DNA from: CAYRMV01 sp964425255
GTDB taxonomy: Bacteria > Bacteroidota > Bacteroidia > Flavobacteriales_D > Crocinitomicaceae
Assembly (NCBI GenBank): GCA_964425255.1
Contig: CAYRMV010000001.1
Location: 1-64,000, forward strand
Length of the DNA: 64,000 bases
Direction of reading: 5' to 3'
This document shows, piece by piece, positions 23,348 to 30,293 of the stretch. The notes under the pieces are model-generated. The model saw only the letters and a list, made by a program, of their open reading frames with translations, did not search any database and had not been told where the DNA came from. How positions within the stretch are numbered: position 1 is the first letter of the stretch; each line of letters begins with the position of its first letter. The position numbers and the translations under genes were made by a program.

Positions 23348-23565
23348 TTCATAAGAAAAGACCTATGGCCTGGCATAGAAATGGGAATATAGCTCCATGT
23401 GGAAAAAGATTGATAAAAGAATTTACAGTAGAAACATTCAAAGAAAATAGGAATTTGGCCAAGTATTCGACCTATTGGAAAGATGTCACTTGCTCGGAGT
23501 GCTTAAAGTTTCTTTATGTGGTCAAAGTAGAATCGATCAATAAGTTTAAAGCGCCACAAAAATAA
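23344..23565 (+). CDS. Small zinc-knuckle protein, 73 aa
   Basis: Related to its neighbour: IAPCGKRLIKE, then YWKDVTCSECLKFLYVV. No shared tail (ends KAPQK). ATGA coupled; last gene before the control region at 23566-23941. Confidence 0.6.
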   Translation: MIHKKRPMAWHRNGNIAPCGKRLIKEFTVETFKENRNLAKYSTYWKDVTCSECLKFLYVVKVESINKFKAPQK

Positions 23566-23941
23566 AACAATACACAAAATGCCCACACAACATTTTGTGA
23601 AATGTTCACTATATGGTGAACACGCAAAATAAAGTGAACAAAACATCAATAAATGATCACTTACGATCAATTAATCATAAAAATGAACAATAAATGGTCA
23701 TATTCGAGCAATTAATAATTTTTGTATGCCTGTAAATTATCTAAATGTGATACACACTATTTAACAAGTAACTGAAATTCCTGAATAATATAACCAGAGT
23801 GGATTAATTCGGTATCACCAAAATATAAATTTAAAAATAAAGCGAATTTTAACATCACAAATTTCAGTCATTTACACTATTAAAAATTGTATTTAACATA
23901 GAAAATAGCTAAAACAGCTTATTAATATGAAAAGGGATAGC
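23566..23941. promoter_or_regulatory. AT-rich control region: inverted repeats and promoter, possible origin
   Basis: A 376-bp gene-free, very AT-rich stretch between two operons. It contains an 8-bp perfect inverted repeat (ACAAAATG with CATTTTGT near 23575-23599), GTTCAC-tatatg-GTGAAC just after it, and further GTGAAC/ATGAAC and GATCA/GGTCAT repeats up to about 23705. The right end holds the promoter at 23871-23899. Repeat clusters in AT-rich DNA are typical of operators or replication origins; I cannot tell which. Confidence 0.5.
23871..23899 (+). promoter_or_regulatory. Putative promoter for the 23942 operon
   Basis: TTTACA (23871-23876) and TAACAT (23894-23899) with a 17-bp spacer. The leader of about 35 nt would include AGCT-aaaac-AGCT and the GGGATAGC element. 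Confidence 0.5.
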
Positions 23942-23942
23942 A
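23934..23942 (+). promoter_or_regulatory. GGGATAGCA element at the 23942 start (predicted sRNA target)
   Basis: Its last A is the first base of the ATG. Nine nt match the reverse complement of the sRNA loop. A preceding in-frame ATG at 23927 would place the element inside the gene. Confidence 0.5.
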
Positions 23943-24901
23943 TGAGTGATAAAAAGAGTGCATTAAAGAGAAAAACTAAAGGCAAACAAGGTCTAACAAG
24001 CTTTGCTATGAAATCAAGTCCAAGTGAATCTATCTCTGATGCTAATTCAAAAGCAGGAAAGAAAGGCTATGCCACAAAGGCTGAGCGTTCTAAGACCTTT
24101 AAAGAGATCAAAGAAGAGGTTAAAGCTGAAGTCGTAGAAGAGTTGAAAGCCGAGGCCAGAGAGATTCCTCTTGCCCCGTCAGGACTCGTTGAGATTGGTG
24201 GCGTCGAGAAGGAGAGACATGATGCCAATATTCTAAGATTAGAGTGGTCCATCAAATATCCTCTTTTAACCCCACTGGAATTTTTGCTTGAAGAGAAAGG
24301 CTATACAATCTACCAGGCCCAAAGAATACTCGAGATCAGCGACTCGATTGAAGGCTGGTTAGACGAGCGTGACAAGATCGTTAATGGAGTGACCGAGAAG
24401 CTTGTCGATCGAAATATAGAGAAAATTGTTGAATCAAAAGAAATGTTCATATCTGCGGCTAAGATCGGAGTTGCCAAGTGTATCGAAATGATGACAAGGC
24501 TTCAAATCGATCCTGTGAAAGACGAAGATGGGAAGCTTATGATTGATCCTAAGACCAAGAGACCGGTCTATAGAGGCTTCAGAGCGATTGATATGGCCAA
24601 TTTATCAGCCGCTTTAAAGAACTTTGAATCAATGATGTCAAATGCTATGGGTATGAGAAATGATCTAGGCCTAGATCAAATCAGAGGTCTTCTAAGCGAA
24701 CACAGACAAAATGTTCAAATTAATATTCAAAACAACAGCACAACAGTTATGACCACAGAAGAGCCAAAGAAAACAAAAGTGGAAGAATTTGTGGAGAGTT
24801 TATCTTACGACGATATGCAGGAAATTATTCGTGAGAAGCGAAGAATGAGAAATGCTGGTGAAATAGTCGATGCAGAAGTCGTCGAGAAGGAAGGAGAGTA
24901 A
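23942..24901 (+). CDS. Hypothetical DNA-binding-like protein, 319 aa (terminase small subunit-like?)
   Basis: ATG 23942 chosen over 23927 because it follows the GGGATAGC element. The N-terminal 65 residues are basic and disordered, then a charged helix. A helix-turn-helix-like stretch FLLEEKGYTIYQAQRILEIS (about 115-135) with WLDERDKIVNGV follows, then helical repeats and an acidic C-terminus. Helix-turn-helix plus helical core recalls some small terminase subunits, but the large subunit lies 10 kb away, so this is only a guess. First gene of its operon. Confidence 0.45.
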   Translation: MSDKKSALKRKTKGKQGLTSFAMKSSPSESISDANSKAGKKGYATKAERSKTFKEIKEEVKAEVVEELKAEAREIPLAPSGLVEIGGVEKERHDANILRLEWSIKYPLLTPLEFLLEEKGYTIYQAQRILEISDSIEGWLDERDKIVNGVTEKLVDRNIEKIVESKEMFISAAKIGVAKCIEMMTRLQIDPVKDEDGKLMIDPKTKRPVYRGFRAIDMANLSAALKNFESMMSNAMGMRNDLGLDQIRGLLSEHRQNVQINIQNNSTTVMTTEEPKKTKVEEFVESLSYDDMQEIIREKRRMRNAGEIVDAEVVEKEGE

Positions 24902-24902
24902 T

Positions 24903-25226
24903 ATGGCAGTAGAACTAGAATGTATGTATAGCGAAATGGAGCTCAGGATAGCGAGCATGGCCTTGAATGGGAAGTTTGAGAAGGATCCAACCTTGGCTGA
25001 AAAGCTAAAATCTTTAGAGCCTAAAGATAACTCTCCAAAGGCAATTGCTGAATACTATGGCGTAACTCAATTAGAATTAATCAATTCAAACAACTACAAA
25101 GAGCTGGTTGATCAATATCAAACCTTGGTCGTAAAAGATTTAATCGAGAGATTAAAGAGCGAAGTCGGACTCGAAGACAAAGAAGCTTGGTGTGTCGTTT
25201 TATTGGCTTCAGGCAATCTTAATTAA
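24903..25226 (+). CDS. Hypothetical protein, 107 aa
   Basis: ATG 24903 with GGAGAG upstream. Helical: YSEMELRIASMALNGKFEKD, AIAEYYGVTQLELINSNNYK (a possible small helix-turn-helix), and a C-terminal acidic part. Unknown function. Confidence 0.55.
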   Translation: MAVELECMYSEMELRIASMALNGKFEKDPTLAEKLKSLEPKDNSPKAIAEYYGVTQLELINSNNYKELVDQYQTLVVKDLIERLKSEVGLEDKEAWCVVLLASGNLN

Positions 25227-25522
25227 TGGCCAGAATCGTTCATAAAAAGGCCATTAGAGAAGCGTCTAAATGGTCATATCACCCTTATGATTTAAGTAAG
25301 GGTGAATTTCAAGCAACACAGCTTTGTCGAGAATATGCACCCTATTTGGCGAAGAATCCGATACTTTCAGAAGATTGGAAAGATGTGACCTGCGAGCATT
25401 GTCATAGTGGAAGATTCAATCAAGTTCCAGATAAACCAAGCGGTATCAGCAAACTGCAGCTGGAACTGCTGAATAAAAAGGAAGACCAAGGGCAGTTTCA
25501 AAAGGAGCTGGAAAGTATATGA
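25226..25522 (+). CDS. Small zinc-knuckle protein, 98 aa, with tail FQKELESI
   Basis: Third member of the short W-K-D-V-T-C group: ATQLCREYAPY then DWKDVTCEHCHSGRF. Ends GQFQKELESI, so it joins the zinc domain to the shared C-terminal pattern by a charged linker. Start overlaps the previous stop as TAATG. Confidence 0.6.
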   Translation: MARIVHKKAIREASKWSYHPYDLSKGEFQATQLCREYAPYLAKNPILSEDWKDVTCEHCHSGRFNQVPDKPSGISKLQLELLNKKEDQGQFQKELESI

Positions 25523-25713
25523 AGATGTGTTTTTTAGTAGATAACCATTCTGATCTAACCATCGAAGTATCAAACGACGAGTTTGGATTGTATTTTCTGT
25601 TCAGCACTGGAGCCAAAGTCTCATTTACTGAGGCAGAGGTGAAGCGGTATTTTAAGGAGCTGGACAGCTTCTACGATATGGTGCTGGTCCCTAATTTTCA
25701 ACTACTGCAGTAG
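25519..25713 (+). CDS. Hypothetical protein, 64 aa
   Basis: ATGA coupled. Small alpha/beta protein (CFLVDNHSDLTIEVSNDEFG, EAEVKRYFKELDSFYDMV). Local GC is slightly higher with CTGCAG and GAGCTGG segments. No recognised family. Followed by a palindrome and a terminator. Confidence 0.5.
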   Translation: MKMCFLVDNHSDLTIEVSNDEFGLYFLFSTGAKVSFTEAEVKRYFKELDSFYDMVLVPNFQLLQ

Positions 25714-25727
25714 TCTCGACATCGAGA
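25714..25727. repeat. TCTCGACATCGAGA palindrome, intergenic
   Basis: 6-bp arms around CA. Lies directly after the 25519 gene and before a terminator. A member of the TCGA-YR-TCGA set. Confidence 0.65.
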
Positions 25728-25730
25728 TTG

Positions 25731-25775
25731 TAAGGATAAATTAAAAATCGTTTATCCTTAAATTTTAAATATTTT
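25731..25775 (+). terminator. Intrinsic terminator after the small-gene operon
   Basis: TAAGGATAAA (25731-25740) pairs perfectly with TTTATCCTTA (25751-25760) over 10 bp, 10-nt loop, then AATTTTAAATATTTT. Confidence 0.7.
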
Positions 25776-25831
25776 CAATAAGTTATAACGACTTAACTTC
25801 CAAAAACTTCCAAGTTTTTTGGACTAAAAAC

Positions 25832-25858
25832 TTGTCAAAAATAAATCAGCATTATAAA
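25832..25858 (+). promoter_or_regulatory. Possible promoter for the 25912 gene
   Basis: TTGTCA and TATAAA separated by 15 bp (short). An imperfect inverted repeat, CCAAAAACTT with AAGTTTTTTGG, lies just upstream at about 25800-25822. Follows the terminator, so a new transcript must start here or nearby. Confidence 0.4.
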
Positions 25859-25911
25859 CATCTCGTCGTTCAGAGAATGGTCTCGAACTAAATTCTTAAA
25901 AGGAGAGTTCA

Positions 25912-26250
25912 ATGCAAGTCGAATTACTACGCTCAAATTCCAAAGGTCTTGATGGCACTTATGCAAATATCGATCATCATGCCAAAAAAGCAAAGCCAGT
26001 TGTTGATCTATTAGTGAAACAATTTGAGCTACTACAACACAATATTAAACGATGGAGACAAGGACATAATACTCATGTGATCGAAGCTCATGATGGTCGT
26101 TCTTTGGTTTTCACTCCATATTCAAATGAAACAGGAATTGTAGGTGTTCAGGTCGGCATATATGTTTCAAGAACAACGAGAGTAAAACTTTTTCATCTAA
26201 CCAATAGAGGCGAAGCATTAACATTTATTAATTTTCTATATTCATTTTAG
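25912..26250 (+). CDS. Hypothetical protein, 112 aa
   Basis: ATG 25912 with a strong AAGGAGAG site. Basic protein (VVDLLVKQFELLQHNIKRWR, GHNTHVIEAHDGRSLVF) with a beta-rich end. It has its own predicted promoter and stands apart from the coupled genes on either side. Unknown. Confidence 0.55.
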   Translation: MQVELLRSNSKGLDGTYANIDHHAKKAKPVVDLLVKQFELLQHNIKRWRQGHNTHVIEAHDGRSLVFTPYSNETGIVGVQVGIYVSRTTRVKLFHLTNRGEALTFINFLYSF

Positions 26251-26287
26251 AATGTGAAGCTAATCACTATGGAGCGAAGAAAGAAGT

Positions 26288-26611
26288 ATGAAGTGGGATA
26301 TTGCAAATGACCCAACTGTTTGGGTCACACAAGAACGAAAAGTCGTGTCGATCACAGGCATGAGTAATAGACACCTGGGAGCAACGCTTAGAAAGTTCGC
26401 ACCACATTTAGATCGATGTGATTCACTCACACTCAGTAGGCTTGAAAATATGGCCGAAGAGATCGAGACAAGACGATCAGAAGGTCGCTGGTCCGATATG
26501 GACGATCTTTACATGGAATCAGCAGATAAATTTAAAGCCATTCAAAGAATAAAATATCCAGAGATTGATGAAAGACAATTAAGCTTTCTTGATGAATTAC
26601 GGGAGATATAA
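26288..26611 (+). CDS. Small protein, 107 aa, with tail FLDELREI
   Basis: Contains WVTQERKVVSITGMSNRHLG and a helical region MAEEIETRRSEGRWSDMDDL, then DERQLSFLDELREI. The stop is not overlapped by the next start, so the tail is not explained by coupling signals. Unknown function. Confidence 0.6.
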   Translation: MKWDIANDPTVWVTQERKVVSITGMSNRHLGATLRKFAPHLDRCDSLTLSRLENMAEEIETRRSEGRWSDMDDLYMESADKFKAIQRIKYPEIDERQLSFLDELREI

Positions 26612-26887
26612 ATGAATATTAGAAGAGATATTAAGAAAATTATTGATAAAGAATTTTGGGACTACAATGGTTATTATTATCATAAAGGTTGTTTGGGCCA
26701 TCATTTTTTATGCGATATGTTTGGTACGACCAAGTATGCTGAAGAGTGGAATGATTTTTGGGAGCAAATAAATGACGAAGACCTTTATAGTATAGGCAGC
26801 TATTTGGAAGATGGTTCAGAAGAGGAACACGCTCTTTTGAGATTGTTATCGGTTCATGATTTTATAAATTGGTTGGAGAGTCTATGA
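26612..26887 (+). CDS. Small acidic protein, 91 aa, with tail FINWLESL
   Basis: Aromatic-rich start (EFWDYNGYYYHKGCLGHHFL), then an acidic helix and FINWLESL. ATGA coupled to the next gene. No family recognised; small acidic phage proteins often inhibit host enzymes, but nothing here shows it. Confidence 0.55.
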   Translation: MNIRRDIKKIIDKEFWDYNGYYYHKGCLGHHFLCDMFGTTKYAEEWNDFWEQINDEDLYSIGSYLEDGSEEEHALLRLLSVHDFINWLESL

Positions 26888-27234
26888 TTGAAATAGAATT
26901 GAGTCGCACTCATTTTCGAGAGTTCATCTATCGTATGCCTATTCAAGTTTTACAAGATGTTCAAGATAACTTGATCAGAAGATCAGTAAAATTTCACCCA
27001 TTGCCTGAAGATGTAATTTATGCGGTTGCATCAATAAATTCACGATTGAGTGAAAGCAAAAATCATACTAAACTTGGAGAAAAATTTCTTGAGAAGTATG
27101 GCGATAGAATATCTATGGATGATCTTGATCTTGATCATTCAGGATATAAGACCAAGCCAAAAACAAGAAAACCAAAAGTTGAATGGAAAGAAGAACCGGC
27201 TTTTATGAGTCAATTGGAGATATATGAGTGTTAA
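26884..27234 (+). CDS. Hypothetical protein, 116 aa
   Basis: Starts at the ATGA overlap 26884 with GGAGAG upstream. Helical N-terminus (HFREFIYRMPIQVLQDVQDN), then a basic linker. Ends AFMSQLEIYEC: this contains the shared pattern FMSQL but is extended, perhaps a frame change at the old stop, since the nucleotides closely resemble those ending the 19827 gene. Confidence 0.55.
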   Translation: MIEIELSRTHFREFIYRMPIQVLQDVQDNLIRRSVKFHPLPEDVIYAVASINSRLSESKNHTKLGEKFLEKYGDRISMDDLDLDHSGYKTKPKTRKPKVEWKEEPAFMSQLEIYEC

Positions 27235-27436
27235 ACCAGAAGATCGTACCATATTCGATTGGTTTGATATGAAACGAGCTGAACTAGAGCAAGAAGAAAG
27301 ATCGTGTGAAAAGTGGGACGATTTATATATTTTTGCAACAAAGGCCAAGAAAGAACTATTAGAGGAAGTTTTCGCTCAAGTATTATTGGAGTTTAAAACA
27401 AATGATAAAAGACCCGAAGAATCACAAGGCATCTAA
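27224..27436 (+). CDS. Hypothetical protein, 70 aa
   Basis: Acidic helical protein (DWFDMKRAELEQEERSCEKW, KAKKELLEEVFAQVLLEF). Overlaps both neighbours. Unknown. Confidence 0.5.
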   Translation: MSVKPEDRTIFDWFDMKRAELEQEERSCEKWDDLYIFATKAKKELLEEVFAQVLLEFKTNDKRPEESQGI

Positions 27437-27728
27437 GGCAGATAGAGATTTTCGTTTTAGGCCAGCAGGATCAAAGCACAGATCGGGACCGTCTTTTAAG
27501 CTTTCTAATTTGTCTAAGATTGAAGTAATGAAGTTCAAGAAGAAATATGAAGATGTTTGGAACTTGGTGGCCAATAAAGAAGGCCAAAGTCTAGCTGAAC
27601 TAGAGCTAAAGTTCTCGGTCGAAAGACAAGAGATTCAGCGTAAAAAGAAATTAAATAAAGCTAAACTAAAAGATTCTATTTATATGGCAGAGATTGACTC
27701 TTTTAATGAAGAACTACAATCTCTTTGA
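27402..27728 (+). CDS. Small basic protein, 108 aa, with tail FNEELQSL
   Basis: Basic N-terminal half (HKASKADRDFRFRPAGSKHR, SGPSFKLSNLSK) suggests nucleic-acid contact, followed by a helix-turn-helix-like part (EGQSLAELELKFSVERQEIQ). Ends DSFNEELQSL. The next start is 32 bp away, so neither coupling nor a ribosome binding site forces this ending. Unknown role. Confidence 0.55.
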   Translation: MIKDPKNHKASKADRDFRFRPAGSKHRSGPSFKLSNLSKIEVMKFKKKYEDVWNLVANKEGQSLAELELKFSVERQEIQRKKKLNKAKLKDSIYMAEIDSFNEELQSL

Positions 27729-27741
27729 CTCTCCGAGAACT

Positions 27742-27760
27742 GTAGAACAAGGAGTTCTAC
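27742..27760 (+). promoter_or_regulatory. Ribosome binding site displayed in a hairpin loop
   Basis: GTAGAAC (27742-27748) and GTTCTAC (27754-27760) form a perfect 7-bp stem whose 5-nt loop is AAGGA; AAGGAG includes the first stem base. The stem ends exactly at ATG 27761, so folding would control access to the start codon. Confidence 0.6.
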
Positions 27761-28075
27761 ATGGCCAAAAAATATCGTCCAAGAGAATTAAGAATTAACC
27801 CTTACACAATACCGCTTAAATATGATCTTAATGGAGATAATGTCGGAGAGTATTGTCCATTAAATATTCAAATTCATTTAAAGAAGGGATTAAAAGATCA
27901 ACAACTTAAGTCAACCATTGTCCATGAAATTTATCATCATGTTTTAGAGCCTATGACCTTTTTGAAGCCCGATGAAGAGGAATCATTGTGTAGAGTGTTA
28001 GAGCGTGTATTCTTGAGCCTTGTCAGAGACAACAAAAAACTGATAGCGTGGATTCAAGAACAAGATGAGAACTAG
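27761..28075 (+). CDS. Zinc metallopeptidase-like protein (H-E-x-x-H), 104 aa
   Basis: STIVHEIYHHVLE (about 52-64) has the H-E-x-x-H zinc motif, with an acidic ESLCRVLERVF helix about 17 residues later that could give the third ligand. This is the gluzincin arrangement of ImmA/IrrE or SprT-like minimal peptidases. At 104 residues it is short, so an inactive or very small enzyme is possible. Translation start sits against a hairpin that contains its ribosome binding site. Confidence 0.6.
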   Translation: MAKKYRPRELRINPYTIPLKYDLNGDNVGEYCPLNIQIHLKKGLKDQQLKSTIVHEIYHHVLEPMTFLKPDEEESLCRVLERVFLSLVRDNKKLIAWIQEQDEN

Positions 28076-28086
28076 GAGGTAGCACA

Positions 28087-28332
28087 ATGTTGACTCGTCA
28101 AGATTTTAAAGCTGATTGGATTCAAATGCAGGAGCCATTATTTGATCACTTGCCAATTCCACAAGAGATCAGAGAAACAGAAGATGGAGCACTATTAATT
28201 TTTCCATCGATCATAGATGGAGTGGTTTTGAAATATGTTAAAAGACCCATGATAGAGCTTTTAAAAGAGTATTGTGGAGAAGGAGCTATGTATGAGCTAA
28301 CAGCTCCAAAAAAGTTGGTTAGAGTATTATGA
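28087..28332 (+). CDS. Hypothetical protein, 81 aa
   Basis: ATG 28087 with AGGAGG upstream. Acidic protein with a beta-rich core (ETEDGALLIFPSIIDGVVLK). No recognised family. Its stop overlaps a possible 26-codon frame as TATGA. Confidence 0.55.
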   Translation: MLTRQDFKADWIQMQEPLFDHLPIPQEIRETEDGALLIFPSIIDGVVLKYVKRPMIELLKEYCGEGAMYELTAPKKLVRVL

Positions 28333-28409
28333 CCAATAGTGCCAATGCCAATACCAATAGCATTGGGCTAGGTATTGGATATTTATGGTTCTCGGTCTCG
28401 GAGGAATGA
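28329..28409 (+). CDS. Possible micropeptide, 26 aa
   Basis: ATGA-coupled to the previous gene. N-terminal N/A repeats (TNSANANTNS) precede a short hydrophobic run (IGLGIGYLWFSV). Same region folds as two competing hairpins built from CCAAT repeats, so it may be a structured untranslated tail instead. Low confidence. Confidence 0.3.
   Translation: MTNSANANTNSIGLGIGYLWFSVSEE
28342..28378 (+). other. Two mutually exclusive CCAAT-repeat hairpins
   Basis: CCAATGC (28342-28348) pairs with GCATTGG (28360-28366), while CCAATACC (28348-28355) pairs with GGTATTGG (28371-28378). The two stems overlap, so only one can form fully: a switch-like RNA or a repeat by-product. Confidence 0.4.
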
Positions 28410-28484
28410 AATCTTTCATATCAGCCAATTTTTAGGTAAGATTAAATTACGTTTTCTCCTGAATAGATAAATGTTTGTTAAATA

Positions 28485-28509
28485 GGTCAGCTTCACGCTG
28501 GCCTTTTTT
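28485..28509 (+). terminator. Intrinsic terminator
   Basis: GGTCAGC (28485-28491) with GCTGGCC (28497-28503), 7 bp with one G-T pair, loop TTCAC, then TTTTTTATT. Closes the small-gene region before the virion genes. Confidence 0.75.
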
Positions 28510-28558
28510 ATTGCCATTTAACATAGATCATTCCACAATTTTAAATCAAGGAAGATAT

Positions 28559-28792
28559 ATGGGCCAAATTAAAGGCGGAAGACACACATTAAACACGAAG
28601 ACACGAACCAAGACTTGTCAATATTGTCATTTCTATCAATCGAAAGTCCAAAAGTGCAATGTCATCGAACCCGGCCAAAGTCTCGATGTCGAACCTGAAG
28701 ATAAATGTCATAAATTTGAAAATCGTAGAGGCGATGGAAAGCCTTCAAATGCCTTTGAAGAATATACCGTTCATGTTGAGAGGAGATTCTAA
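28559..28792 (+). CDS. Small cysteine-containing protein, 77 aa
   Basis: ATG 28559 with AAGGAA 5 nt upstream; upstream in-frame codons would run through the terminator. Cysteine pattern KTCQYCHFYQSKVQKCNVIE and DKCHKFE suggests a small zinc site, as in short phage proteins resembling ferredoxin-like or high-potential knuckles. A TCGATGTCGA copy lies at 28683-28692. Confidence 0.55.
   Translation: MGQIKGGRHTLNTKTRTKTCQYCHFYQSKVQKCNVIEPGQSLDVEPEDKCHKFENRRGDGKPSNAFEEYTVHVERRF
28683..28692. repeat. TCGATGTCGA core in the 28559 gene
   Basis: Encodes L-D-V-E-P; shares a 15-mer with 19555-19569. Confidence 0.6.
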
Positions 28793-29154
28793 TGCAAGAC
28801 GATTGGTTCTTCAATGTTTCATGTATGCCTCTCGATATGAGTATTAAAACTTCAGGCTTCAAGTCGGAGAATGGATTTTTGATTATTGCTAAAGGTATAA
28901 CAAGCTACGAGCCAACACTAGAAACTTGGATTGTTGAAATGATGATTCGAGGTGAAATTCTAGTGATAGATACAAAGCAAATGACCATATTCTCCGTCAA
29001 TCATGGAGATTGGTTGAAATTGACACGTTTCTCCGAGATAATTCAGTATGGAAAAACAAATGACAATAATGATATTAAAGGCGAGGATAGTGGAGCTGAG
29101 GATTCAAATAAGTCTAACAAGAAGTCCTCAAAAAAGAAAAAAGCTTTGGAATAG
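28792..29154 (+). CDS. Hypothetical protein, 120 aa, with lysine-rich tail
   Basis: TAATG overlap with the previous gene and AGGAG upstream. A globular N-terminal 85 residues (GFLIIAKGITSYEPTLETWI, MTIFSVNHGDWLKLTRF) is followed by a disordered tail ending SNKKSSKKKKALE. No family recognised. Confidence 0.5.
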   Translation: MQDDWFFNVSCMPLDMSIKTSGFKSENGFLIIAKGITSYEPTLETWIVEMMIRGEILVIDTKQMTIFSVNHGDWLKLTRFSEIIQYGKTNDNNDIKGEDSGAEDSNKSNKKSSKKKKALE

Positions 29155-29218
29155 TATTATCTTGGCTTTAAACTTATTGTCCGAAATAGATGAGAAGAAA
29201 ATACACTAGGGGTTGAAT

Positions 29219-29761
29219 ATGATGATTTTTTTGATTGTTTTAAATATGGTTTCTTTTGGATATTCATTTTATCTACACAAAAAATACAATGAACTAAAGA
29301 TGGCACTAGATATGGCCAGAGCTGAACTTCAAACATTTAAAGAGCAAATAGGTGATTTAAAGAAAGCCCAAAAAGAACTAGAGAGGCCAGCAGTAAAGAT
29401 TGAACAAGCTCGTCAACTAAAACCAAGCTCGTTTATGTCGAACCCAGTTTTAGAGCTTGATGAGACAAAAAGAAAATCTCTACAGCCTTCTAATCATGAT
29501 AAACCACCTCTAGGATATAAAGCTGTTTATGACGAAGAGGGCAATACAACTTTTGAAAGATCATACCCAACCGCTTTTGTTTATAAATTCTTTGGATCAG
29601 CTCTCATCATTGACGGCAATGTGGTCGTTGGTGGAATGACTCCCAAAATGCACTCAGTAGAAGTAAACGGAGAAGGTCAAGTAATGATCGATGGAGAGTT
29701 TAAGCAAATTCACCCTGACGTGGTAGAGAAAATTAGAATTATTGCTCACACTCAGGAGTAG
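29219..29761 (+). CDS. Membrane-anchored virion-region protein, 180 aa
   Basis: ATG 29219 (ATGATG) preferred over TTG 29213. Residues 3-20 (IFLIVLNMVSFGYSFYLH) form a membrane span, then a coiled coil (about 22-60), then a beta-rich C-terminal domain (AVYDEEGNTTFERSYPTA, SALIIDGNVVVGGMTPKMHS). It could be a holin-like or inner-membrane structural component, but no family fits. First gene of the virion region. Confidence 0.5.
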   Translation: MMIFLIVLNMVSFGYSFYLHKKYNELKMALDMARAELQTFKEQIGDLKKAQKELERPAVKIEQARQLKPSSFMSNPVLELDETKRKSLQPSNHDKPPLGYKAVYDEEGNTTFERSYPTAFVYKFFGSALIIDGNVVVGGMTPKMHSVEVNGEGQVMIDGEFKQIHPDVVEKIRIIAHTQE

Positions 29762-29764
29762 TAA

Positions 29765-30292
29765 ATGGCCATAGACTTTAAAACGCTCTTCGAGCAATTT
29801 AATAATCAAACCGATAAGCCAATAGAGTTTCACAACCTATTGGTTCAAGCATTACAACAGTTAGATAGCAAATTAGTTATTGGTGAAGTCGTATATGACA
29901 ATGGATCGGCATATCTCTACGACCCTACAAGAGACAAATTCTTAGCTTGCGATAGGGCCACAGCACACATATCAAGATATGGAGCGAATCTTAAAGACAC
30001 ATATCTTCAAGTTGGCGGAGTATCAACCGCAGGAGATCAAGGCATCTTAATGATGCGAAAAGGAACAATAACTGGTCTTGCAATTAAATCAAGATCGACG
30101 GATAATTTTTACGTTGAAATAAGAAAGAACAATTCACCGACAACCATCTATCAATTACAAGTGATCGGTGGTCAAGGTGTAAACGCAACATTAGACATAG
30201 ACTTCGATGCTCTTGATAACATTCAAATCTTTATGAGAGGAAATGGAATAGATCATCCGATAGCGTCTTTGGAATATACATGGAGGTTATAG
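29765..30292 (+). CDS. Virion fibre/decoration protein, 175 aa
   Basis: The C-terminal 100 residues (MMRKGTITGLAIKSRSTDNF, YVEIRKNNSPTTIYQL, and QIFMRGNGIDHPIASLEY) match the C-terminal domain of the next gene (YINGSGVNRPIITLELAERF region). This is a beta-sandwich of the kind found at tail-fibre tips or on capsid decorations. The N-terminal helix may attach it to the virion. Confidence 0.6.
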   Translation: MAIDFKTLFEQFNNQTDKPIEFHNLLVQALQQLDSKLVIGEVVYDNGSAYLYDPTRDKFLACDRATAHISRYGANLKDTYLQVGGVSTAGDQGILMMRKGTITGLAIKSRSTDNFYVEIRKNNSPTTIYQLQVIGGQGVNATLDIDFDALDNIQIFMRGNGIDHPIASLEYTWRL

Positions 30293-30293
30293 T

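Noticed and set aside
28385..28435. 16-codon leader frame overlapping GGAGGAATG
   Set aside because: The GGAGGA is directly against the inner ATG with no spacing and the frame has a stop just upstream, so initiation is unlikely.
28475..28558. Upstream extension of the 28559 gene
   Set aside because: It would start inside the stem of an intrinsic terminator and lacks a ribosome binding site, while ATG 28559 has AAGGAA at proper spacing.
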